Assembly: GCA_041487355.1 (NCBI GenBank)
Contig: JBGPND010000166.1
Span: forward strand, 1 to 11,746
Direction: 5' to 3'
Source: JAMXLO01 sp041487355
GTDB taxonomy: Bacteria > Pseudomonadota > Alphaproteobacteria > Acetobacterales > Acetobacteraceae
Length of the DNA stretch: 11,746 bases
The position numbers and the translations under genes were made by a program. The notes below the pieces were generated by a model that had not been told where the DNA came from, made no database searches, and saw nothing but the letters and a program-made list of their open reading frames with translations. The number at the start of each line of letters is the position of its first letter. Positions within the stretch are counted from its first letter, which is position 1. Shown in pieces: positions 6,432 to 11,746 of this stretch.

Positions 6432-7199
6432 TTAACGTCCCTTGAACACTGGCTTGCGCTTCTCCATGAAGGCGCGACGCGCCTCCTGCGCATCCTCGGT
6501 CTTGCTCAGCATCACCGTGATCCCCTGCTCGAACCGGTAGCCGTCGCGCGCCGGCATATGCATCGTGGTGTTCATCGACTGCTTGGCGTAGCGCATGCCG
6601 ATCGGGCTCTTCGATGCGATCTCCGTGGCGAGCTTCATCGCCTCCGGCATCAACTGTTCCAAAGGCACGCAGCATTCCACCACGCCGGTGCGGTACAGCT
6701 CCTCGGCGGGGACGCGCCACCCGGTGTAGAACATGCGGCGTGCGCGCGAGCGGCCGAACAGCGTCTGCAACGTCGCCGCGCCTCCCGCCAGGCCGACATC
6801 GATCTCCGGCATGCCGAGCTGCGCATTGTCCGAACACAGGATGATGTCGCAGGAGGCCACAAGGCCCAGGCCGGCGCCGAGCGCTGGGCCGTTTACCGCG
6901 GCGATCACCGGCTTGGCGCATTCGGCGATGGAGTTGAAGCACTCGCGCGCCAGGCGGTTGAAGTGCCAGTATTCGCCGGGATGATCCGGGTCCGGCCGCT
7001 CCTTCATGTCGGCGCCGGCGGAAAACATCTTGCCTGTGCCGGTCAGGATGGCGACGCGCACATCGTCTCGGTCGGTCAACGAGTCAAAGGTGGTGATCAG
7101 TTCCTGGCGGAATTCCGAGTTCTGCGCGTTCACCGGCGGCCGGTCCATCACCGCCGTGGCGATATAGTCCTGCACTGTCAGTTTGACTGATCCGGCCAT
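6432..7199 (-). CDS. Enoyl-CoA hydratase/isomerase (crotonase) family protein
   Basis: A 255-residue crotonase-fold enzyme acting on acyl-CoA thioesters. The first oxyanion-hole segment is SAGADMKE (60-67) and the second is NGPALGAG (103-110). Of the two glutamates used by classical hydratases, the second is kept as Glu132 in MPEIDVGLAGG. The first, aligned with rat Glu144, is Gly112 in GAGLGLVAS. Single-Glu members of the family often act as enoyl-CoA isomerases or on other CoA esters, so hydratase activity should not be assumed. It is the first gene of the minus-strand operon with the SDR and monooxygenase. A GGGGA sequence is 6 bases before the ATG. Its 5' end faces the acyl-CoA synthetase gene across 77 bases, suggesting shared control of CoA activation and this step. 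Confidence 0.93.
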   Translation of the reverse strand: MAGSVKLTVQDYIATAVMDRPPVNAQNSEFRQELITTFDSLTDRDDVRVAILTGTGKMFSAGADMKERPDPDHPGEYWHFNRLARECFNSIAECAKPVIAAVNGPALGAGLGLVASCDIILCSDNAQLGMPEIDVGLAGGAATLQTLFGRSRARRMFYTGWRVPAEELYRTGVVECCVPLEQLMPEAMKLATEIASKSPIGMRYAKQSMNTTMHMPARDGYRFEQGITVMLSKTEDAQEARRAFMEKRKPVFKGR

Positions 7200-7212
7200 G
7201 GTTGTTCCCCGA

Positions 7213-7242
7213 TTGGCATTCCGGCTGCGCGTGACTTACGCT
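7213..7242 (+). promoter_or_regulatory. Candidate sigma-70 promoter for acyl-CoA synthetase
   Basis: TTGGCA (7213-7218) matches the -35 consensus at five of six positions. TACGCT (7237-7242), 18 bases on, keeps the most conserved -10 positions T1, A2 and T6. Transcription would begin near 7249, leaving a leader of under 30 bases. The -10 match is poor, so this is only a candidate. Confidence 0.35.
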
Positions 7243-7266
7243 AGGCGAAGGGTACCACACGTGCAA
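7238..7266 (-). promoter_or_regulatory. Candidate promoter for crotonase-SDR-monooxygenase operon
   Basis: On the minus strand TTGCAC (7266-7261) and TAGCGT (7243-7238) are 17 bases apart. Each matches consensus at three positions. The -10 hexamer overlaps the plus-strand candidate -10 almost completely, so the two promoters would exclude each other. Weak matches; low confidence. Confidence 0.25.
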
Positions 7267-7279
7267 GGACATCGCCTTG
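7265..7279 (+). promoter_or_regulatory. Shine-Dalgarno and TTG start of acyl-CoA synthetase
   Basis: AAGGA (7265-7269) is followed after 7 bases by the TTG codon at 7277-7279. This spacing supports TTG as the start. The GTG at 7261 is out of frame. Confidence 0.7.
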
Positions 7280-8914
7280 TCCATCTACGAACGGAATCTC
7301 GATCGCACGCCGGCGAACTATGTGGCGCTGTCGCCGGTGTCATTCCTGGTGCGCGCGGCGCGCGTGTATGGACCGCGCATCGCGGTGATCCATGGCGAGC
7401 GCCACTATACCTATGCGCAGTTCCTGGAGCGCGCGCGACGCCTGGCGTCGTCGCTGGCACAGGCGGGGGTGGGCAAGGGCGACACCGTAGCGATCATGGC
7501 GCCGAATATTCCGGAGATGCTGGAGGCACACTATGCCGTGCCGATGCTGGGCGCGGTGCTGTGCCCGATCAACATCAGGCTGGACGCACGGGCGGTCGCG
7601 TTCATCCTGCAGCATTCGGAAGCCAAGGTCGTGCTGATCGATCGGGAGTTCAGTGCGGTGATGGCGCGCGCACTGGCGCAGGTCGGCCGCAAGCTACTGG
7701 TGGTGGATATCGACGATGCGCTTGCGGTCGACGGCGAACGGATAGCCGGGTCAAGCCCGGCCACCGCGATGGAGTACGAAGCGTTCATCGCCGGCGGCGA
7801 CCCGGGATTTCCGGTGCGGTTGCCGGATGACGAATGGCAGGCGATCGCGCTGAACTACACGTCCGGTACCACCGGCAATCCGAAGGGCGTGGTGCTGCAC
7901 CATCGTGGCGCTTACCTGAATGCTTGTGGCAATGCGCTCACCTTCGGCCTGTCGCCGCGCAGCGTCTATCTGTGGACGCTGCCGATGTTCCATTGCAACG
8001 GCTGGACCTACACCTGGGCGGTGACGCTGGCCGGTGGCACGCATGTCTGCCTGCGACGCGTGGAACCCGCACCGATCTTCGCCGCGATCGCAGAACATGG
8101 TGTGACGCATATGTGCGGCGCGCCGGTGGTGCTGAGCATGCTGATCCATGCGCCCGAGGAAGCGCGCCGCGAATTAGCGCACACGGTGCAGATCGCCACA
8201 GGCGGCGCAGCGCCACCCTCGACCGTCATCGCGCGCATGGAGGCGATGGGTTTCGCCGTGACGCATCTCTATGGCCTGACCGAAAGCTACGGGCCGTCCA
8301 CCGTGTGCATGTGGCAGCCTGACCTCGATGAGATGCCGATCGAGCAGAAGTCTGCATTCATGGCGCGGCAAGGCGTGAACACGCCGACGCTGGAAGATGC
8401 GGCGGTGCTGGATGCCGCGACGATGGCGCAGGTGCCGGCTGATGGTGCCACGATGGGTGAACTGATGCTGCGCGGGAACACGGTGATGAAGGGCTATCTG
8501 AAGAACCCTTCAGCCAGCGCGGAGGCATTCGCCGGCGGCTGGTTCCACACCGGCGATCTCGCCGTAATGCATCCGGACGGCTACGTGGAGATCAAGGACC
8601 GGGCGAAGGACATCATCATCTCCGGTGGCGAGAACATCAGCTCACTGGAAGTCGAGGAGGTCCTGTACAAGCATCCCGACGTGATGGAAGCAGCCGTGGT
8701 GGCTCGCCCCGACGAAAAATGGGGCGAGACGCCGCACGCCTTCGTCACGCTGAAGCCCGGTGCCACTTCTGTGACCGATACGGACATCATCGCCTGGTGC
8801 CGCACGCATCTGGCGCACTTCAAGTGCCCGCGCTTCGTCACCTTCGGGTCCCTGCCGAAGACGTCGACGGGGAAGATTCAGAAGTTCGAACTCAGGGAGA
8901 GGGTGCGCAGCTAA
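7277..8914 (+). CDS. Acyl-CoA synthetase (AMP-forming, ANL superfamily)
   Basis: A 545-residue adenylate-forming enzyme that activates a carboxylic acid with ATP and CoA to its acyl-CoA via an acyl-AMP. Motifs appear in the right order: the P-loop YTSGTTGNPKG from residue 194, ATGGAAPP near 306, LYGLTESYGPST near 332, WFHTGDLAVMHPDGY (422-436; Asp427 binds the AMP ribose), IKDRAKDIIISGGENIS, and the C-terminal KTSTGKIQKFELRE with the adenylation Lys533. It resembles the medium/long-chain fatty-acid group (FadD/AlkK-like), but that does not fix the substrate. It starts with TTG. It is transcribed divergently from the crotonase operon and alone in its unit. It likely makes the CoA ester used by the crotonase and thiolase nearby, which is inference from context. 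Confidence 0.93.
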   Translation: MSIYERNLDRTPANYVALSPVSFLVRAARVYGPRIAVIHGERHYTYAQFLERARRLASSLAQAGVGKGDTVAIMAPNIPEMLEAHYAVPMLGAVLCPINIRLDARAVAFILQHSEAKVVLIDREFSAVMARALAQVGRKLLVVDIDDALAVDGERIAGSSPATAMEYEAFIAGGDPGFPVRLPDDEWQAIALNYTSGTTGNPKGVVLHHRGAYLNACGNALTFGLSPRSVYLWTLPMFHCNGWTYTWAVTLAGGTHVCLRRVEPAPIFAAIAEHGVTHMCGAPVVLSMLIHAPEEARRELAHTVQIATGGAAPPSTVIARMEAMGFAVTHLYGLTESYGPSTVCMWQPDLDEMPIEQKSAFMARQGVNTPTLEDAAVLDAATMAQVPADGATMGELMLRGNTVMKGYLKNPSASAEAFAGGWFHTGDLAVMHPDGYVEIKDRAKDIIISGGENISSLEVEEVLYKHPDVMEAAVVARPDEKWGETPHAFVTLKPGATSVTDTDIIAWCRTHLAHFKCPRFVTFGSLPKTSTGKIQKFELRERVRS

Positions 8915-8925
8915 ACAAAAAGGCC

Positions 8926-8970
8926 CACTACAAAGACACGAAGGCGTCGTGCCTTCGTGCCTTTGTGGTG
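8926..8970. terminator. Bidirectional hairpin between convergent genes
   Basis: Arms of 20 bases (8926-8945 and 8951-8970) around the loop GTCGT pair with only two imperfections. Each strand's RNA has one G-U wobble and one A-C mismatch. The hairpin starts 12 bases after the synthetase stop and ends 11 bases before the stop of the convergent oxidoreductase. On the minus strand the stem is preceded by AATTC-rich sequence, and neither side has a long T-run. The arm core, CACAAAGGCACGAAGGC, resembles a known type of dispersed intergenic repeat (from memory). A role as shared terminator is likely from position. Confidence 0.65.
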
Positions 8971-8981
8971 AATTCTTCTTG

Positions 8982-10223
8982 CTACTCTGCCGCCACCTTC
9001 TGCACCGGGATATCCGTCGAGTACCGCAGATGCACCGGCGCGTTCGCCTCCCACGGATCCTTCAGGCCCAGCGACTTGCCGTGCTCCTTCACCGCCGGCA
9101 TCACCTCCTTCACCAGCAGCTCGATGCAGCGGCGGCGATCTTCCTTGCTCACCGTTCCGTCGTTGCCCCAGATGCCCATGATGCCGGGCCGCGTGTGCTC
9201 GATCAGCATCTTCAGCCTTGGAATCACCTGATCCGGCGTGCCGGCGATGATCATCGTGCTGTTGACCTGGTCCTCGAAAGTCGGGTTGCCGCGTGGATTC
9301 TTCGCGCGACCCACCGCGAATTCCACGAATCCACGCCGCCCCGATGGCGAGAAGTAGCCCGACGGGTTCGCCCACACGGGATGCGCGAGCCCGGTGAACT
9401 CGCCCTGCATCCACATGAACTGCCGGGCGTTCTGCAACGCCTTCTCTTCGGTGTCCTGCACGTGCACGCGGATCAGGTAGCCGAAATTCTCCGGCCCCGC
9501 CGTGTAGCCGACCTCCGCCGCCGCCTTCGAATACGTGTCCCAGATCACCTTCGTGGCATCGATCGAGGTGTTCAGAGCGATGTACGGATAGCGCTGCTGC
9601 GCCGTCCAGATCACCGTCTCGCGCGACAGCACGCCCGGTACCCACACGCGCGGATACGGCTTCTGCAGCGGCACCGCCCAGGGATTCACCACCCGATGCT
9701 GAAAATGTGTGCCTTCCCAGCGGAACGGCCCCGGCTGCGTCCAGGTCTTCTGGATCAGGTCGTGCGCCTCGATGAAGCGCTCGCGGTTGTACGCCGGGTT
9801 CACGCCCGTCGCCAACTGCTCCTGCCCACCGCCGCGCACGAAGCCCGACACCAGGCGCCCCTTCGACACCATATCGATCATCGCCAGCTCTTCGGCGAGC
9901 CGGATCGGATTCTCCGCCAACGGCAGCGGATTGCCCAGCAGCACGATCTTCGCCCGCTTGGTGGTCGCCGCCAGAATTGAGGCGAACACGTTGCACTTCG
10001 CCTGCATGCAGAACGGCGCGTTGTGGTGCTCGTTCAGCATGATGCCGTCGACGCCCCACTCGTCGGCGAGGATGTATTCCTCCAAGTACTCGTTGTACAG
10101 CCGACTGCCCGCCACCGGATCGAAGTGCTTGTTGGAGAAGGTCAGCGCGGTCGCGCCGAAGTTCAGCCCCTCCTTCGCGTCGTAGGCGCCCATCGGCTGC
10201 TCGGTGAAATACATCAGGTGCAT
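8982..10223 (-). CDS. LLM-class flavin-dependent oxidoreductase (luciferase-like)
   Basis: A 413-residue member of the bacterial luciferase-like monooxygenase superfamily, which uses FMNH2 or F420H2; FMN is more likely in a proteobacterium. Visible family features are the N-terminal MYFTEQPMG strand, ADEWGVDGIMLNEHHNAPFC with its EHH motif, AKIVLLGNPLPLAENPIRLAEELAMID, and GRLVSGFVRGGGQEQ. Later come PRVWVPGVLSRETVIWTAQQ and a C-terminal MIIAGTPDQVI segment. It belongs to a different branch from the monooxygenase at 4315-5664, though both end in KVAAE. AGGGGAG lies 6 bases before the ATG. It follows the alpha/beta-hydrolase gene by 30 bases and should be co-transcribed with it. A type II Baeyer-Villiger-like role followed by ester cleavage is one possibility for the pair, not shown by sequence. 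Confidence 0.92.
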   Translation of the reverse strand: MHLMYFTEQPMGAYDAKEGLNFGATALTFSNKHFDPVAGSRLYNEYLEEYILADEWGVDGIMLNEHHNAPFCMQAKCNVFASILAATTKRAKIVLLGNPLPLAENPIRLAEELAMIDMVSKGRLVSGFVRGGGQEQLATGVNPAYNRERFIEAHDLIQKTWTQPGPFRWEGTHFQHRVVNPWAVPLQKPYPRVWVPGVLSRETVIWTAQQRYPYIALNTSIDATKVIWDTYSKAAAEVGYTAGPENFGYLIRVHVQDTEEKALQNARQFMWMQGEFTGLAHPVWANPSGYFSPSGRRGFVEFAVGRAKNPRGNPTFEDQVNSTMIIAGTPDQVIPRLKMLIEHTRPGIMGIWGNDGTVSKEDRRRCIELLVKEVMPAVKEHGKSLGLKDPWEANAPVHLRYSTDIPVQKVAAE

Positions 10224-10253
10224 GGCATGCTCCCCTCGATCCCGTTGTGCTGA

Positions 10254-11039
10254 TCAGTTCGCGTTGACGAACGTGGTCACGAGCTTCGCCAGCTCGTCCG
10301 GCTTCTCCATGTCCACATAGTGCCCACACGCGGGGACGACTTCCAGCCGCGCGTTGCGCAATGCCTTCACGTAGGCATCACCCGCGCTGCGCGGCACGTG
10401 CCTGTCGTCGTCGCCCCACACCACCAGCGCGGGCGTGCGCACGCCGCCCAGCAGATGCGGCAGCGTCTGGCTGTACATGTACGGCTTCCACGCGGTCCGG
10501 AAGCACATCTCGCGGCAGATGTCCCACTGCTCGAGCTGATCGGTCGATACATCGCCATAGACGCGCGTAAAGGCGGCCTGGCCGTGGAACCCCGCCTTCG
10601 GATAGTCGAGATAGGACACCACGGCCTGGTCGGCTATGTCGCCTTCCGGCGGCTTGATGCCCATCGCACCGACCAGCACCAGCCGGCGGAACGCCGTCGG
10701 TGCCTGGCTTGCCATCTCCGCGGCGATCCAGCCGCCGAAACCCAGCCCCACCAGCGAGACGTCGCTGACGCCGAGTTCGCCGAGCAGCCAGGTGTGGACC
10801 GCGGCGATGTCACGCACGCTGCGCAGCCATTGCGGCCGCTCGGACTTGCCCCAGCCCGGATGGTGCGGGATCAGGACATCGAAGTTCTGCGCCAGCGTGT
10901 CGTAGAACGCCAGGCGATCCGGCGTGCCGATGTCGTGGTGCAGGACCAGCACTGGCCTACCGCTGCCTCCACGCGTCAGGTGCAGCTTGTTCCCGGCGAT
11001 GTTCATCGCGGTCTCGTTCCAGGTCACGCTGCTCGGCAT
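10254..11039 (-). CDS. Alpha/beta-hydrolase fold protein lacking the nucleophile serine
   Basis: A 261-residue protein of the alpha/beta-hydrolase fold. The core strands and HHPGWGKSERP (59-69) are typical. The acid Asp212 in WGDDDRHVP and the His240 in ACGHYVDMEKPDEL are in place. The nucleophile elbow reads LVGLGFGGW (96-104), so the residue expected to be Ser, Asp or Cys is Gly100. The bases 10740-10742 were re-read and encode glycine. The strand after LVLHHDIG also replaces the usual HGxG oxyanion motif. The protein is intact in length, so it is probably functional but may not be a covalent-catalysis hydrolase. It could be a lyase, a cofactor-free enzyme or a binding protein. It is the first gene of a two-gene operon with the luciferase-like oxidoreductase. 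A GGGGG tract lies 5 bases before the ATG. Confidence 0.88.
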   Translation of the reverse strand: MPSSVTWNETAMNIAGNKLHLTRGGSGRPVLVLHHDIGTPDRLAFYDTLAQNFDVLIPHHPGWGKSERPQWLRSVRDIAAVHTWLLGELGVSDVSLVGLGFGGWIAAEMASQAPTAFRRLVLVGAMGIKPPEGDIADQAVVSYLDYPKAGFHGQAAFTRVYGDVSTDQLEQWDICREMCFRTAWKPYMYSQTLPHLLGGVRTPALVVWGDDDRHVPRSAGDAYVKALRNARLEVVPACGHYVDMEKPDELAKLVTTFVNAN

Positions 11040-11156
11040 CCAGACCCCCTACGGCACTTGCTTCAGACGGAGGATACTCACCGGTAGCCCCGCTTGTCCA
11101 ATCGCCCGCCCGTGCCGTAAAGCGGCAGGGACAATTCCACATTGGAGGCAGCGCCG
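11040..11156. other. Divergent intergenic region
   Basis: 117 bases between the divergent alpha/beta-hydrolase and SDR genes, so it should hold both promoters. I found no convincing -35/-10 pair on either strand. A short hairpin, TGCCG-taaag-CGGCA (11113-11127), is visible. GGAGG (11144-11148) lies 8 bases before the SDR ATG and is a strong Shine-Dalgarno sequence. Confidence 0.5.
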
Positions 11157-11746
11157 ATGCAAAGTCTGGCCGGCAAGGTTGCAATCGTAACTGGCGCGAG
11201 CCGCGGCATCGGCGCCGCCGCAGCTCTTGCCCTGGGCAAGGCAGGGGCGTCCGTCATGCTGGCGGCGCGCGATGTCGCGCAGATCGAGGCGAACGCGCAG
11301 CGCATCAACGCGGCCGGCGGCAAGGCCGCGGCGATGGCATGCGATGTCGCCGATTACGCGGCGTGCCAGCGCCTCGTGCGGGAAACCACGCACCGCTTCG
11401 GGCCACTCGATGTGCTGGTCAACAATGCCGGCGTCATCGAGCCGATCGGCGTGGTCGGCGCGACCGATCCCACCCAATGGGCGCGCAGCATCGAGATCAA
11501 CCTGATCGGCGCCTACTACACCATCCGCGCCGTGCTGCCCGCCATGCTGGAACGCGGGCGCGGCGACATCATCAATGTCTCGTCGGGTGCGGCGCTTCGC
11601 CCGCAGGAAGGCTGGAGCGCCTATTGCGCCGGCAAGGCCGGGCTGGCGATGCTGACCCGCTCCATCGACATGGAGCATCGCGCCGCCGGCATCCGTGTGT
11701 TCGGCTTCCAGCCCGGCACCACGGATACCGACATGCAGGTGATCAT
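11157..11746 (+). CDS. SDR-family NAD(P)-dependent oxidoreductase (3' truncated by window)
   Basis: The first 196 codons of a short-chain dehydrogenase/reductase that runs off the window end; such proteins are usually about 250 residues. All motifs are classical: TGASRGIG (12-19), a DV pair near residue 63, NNAG (89-92), Asn115, catalytic Ser143 in INVSSG, Tyr156 and Lys160 in YCAGK, and QPGTTDTDM after the active site. It should oxidise an alcohol or reduce a ketone with NAD(P)(H); the substrate is unknown. ATG 11157 is preceded by GGAGG at 8-base spacing. It is transcribed away from the alpha/beta-hydrolase operon. It contrasts with the other SDR of the window (5676-6428), which lacks the Tyr, so this one may supply the true dehydrogenase activity. 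Confidence 0.93.
   Translation, partial: MQSLAGKVAIVTGASRGIGAAAALALGKAGASVMLAARDVAQIEANAQRINAAGGKAAAMACDVADYAACQRLVRETTHRFGPLDVLVNNAGVIEPIGVVGATDPTQWARSIEINLIGAYYTIRAVLPAMLERGRGDIINVSSGAALRPQEGWSAYCAGKAGLAMLTRSIDMEHRAAGIRVFGFQPGTTDTDMQVI

Noticed and set aside
5946..7190. 414-codon plus-strand frame opposite the SDR and crotonase genes
   Set aside because: It spans two clear minus-strand genes and their junction, and has a His/Arg/Ala-rich composition typical of shadow frames.
8911..10329. 472-codon minus-strand frame overlapping the luciferase-like gene
   Set aside because: It overlaps a gene with strong motifs in another frame, and its C-terminus translates the hairpin repeat.
11095..11123. 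TTGTCC-17-GTAAAG as a promoter for the last SDR
   Set aside because: The -10 part matches consensus at only two positions, which is not distinguishable from chance.

Overview
GC-rich bacterial DNA with a strong G/C third-codon bias and almost no non-coding space. The protein families and the CGTCAT-type palindromic intergenic repeats suggest a soil or freshwater alphaproteobacterium (Rhodospirillales/Acetobacteraceae or a rhizobial relative). This placement is an inference; there is no rRNA or marker gene here to confirm it. The window is an accessory catabolic region. Every gene of recognisable function encodes a small-molecule enzyme, and no transporter, regulator, tRNA, transposase or phage gene is visible.

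Layout. (1) 72-3691, plus strand: a tight three-gene operon of GMC-type FAD alcohol dehydrogenase, fumarylacetoacetate hydrolase-family protein and thiolase. (2) 3692-4016: a repeat-rich spacer with an inverted pair of REP-like palindromes and a perfect 14-bp hairpin, followed by a small unrecognised gene (4017-4307). (3) 7199-4315, minus strand: a three-gene operon of crotonase-fold enzyme, SDR-fold protein and NtaA/SnaA/DszA-type flavin monooxygenase. (4) 7277-8914, plus strand: an acyl-CoA synthetase with a TTG start, transcribed divergently from operon 3. It ends at a hairpin that can serve both converging units. (5) 11039-8982, minus strand: a two-gene operon of alpha/beta-hydrolase-fold protein and luciferase-like flavin oxidoreductase. 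(6) 11157 to the window end, plus strand: the first 196 codons of a canonical SDR dehydrogenase.

Together the genes could supply a peripheral degradation pathway: oxygenation by reduced-flavin monooxygenases, alcohol or carbonyl oxidation (GMC, SDR), C-C or ester bond cleavage (FAH, alpha/beta hydrolase), CoA activation, hydration or isomerisation, and thiolysis to acetyl-CoA. The substrate cannot be read from the sequence. No flavin reductase for the two monooxygenases lies in the window.

The most unusual observation is that three enzymes lack a textbook catalytic residue while the rest of their fold motifs are intact. The SDR at 5676-6428 has AFSAK where YxxxK is expected. The alpha/beta hydrolase at 10254-11039 has GLGFG where GxSxG is expected. 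The crotonase at 6432-7199 has Gly in place of the first of the two hydratase glutamates. No frameshift or internal stop is present, so these look like diverged functions rather than decay.
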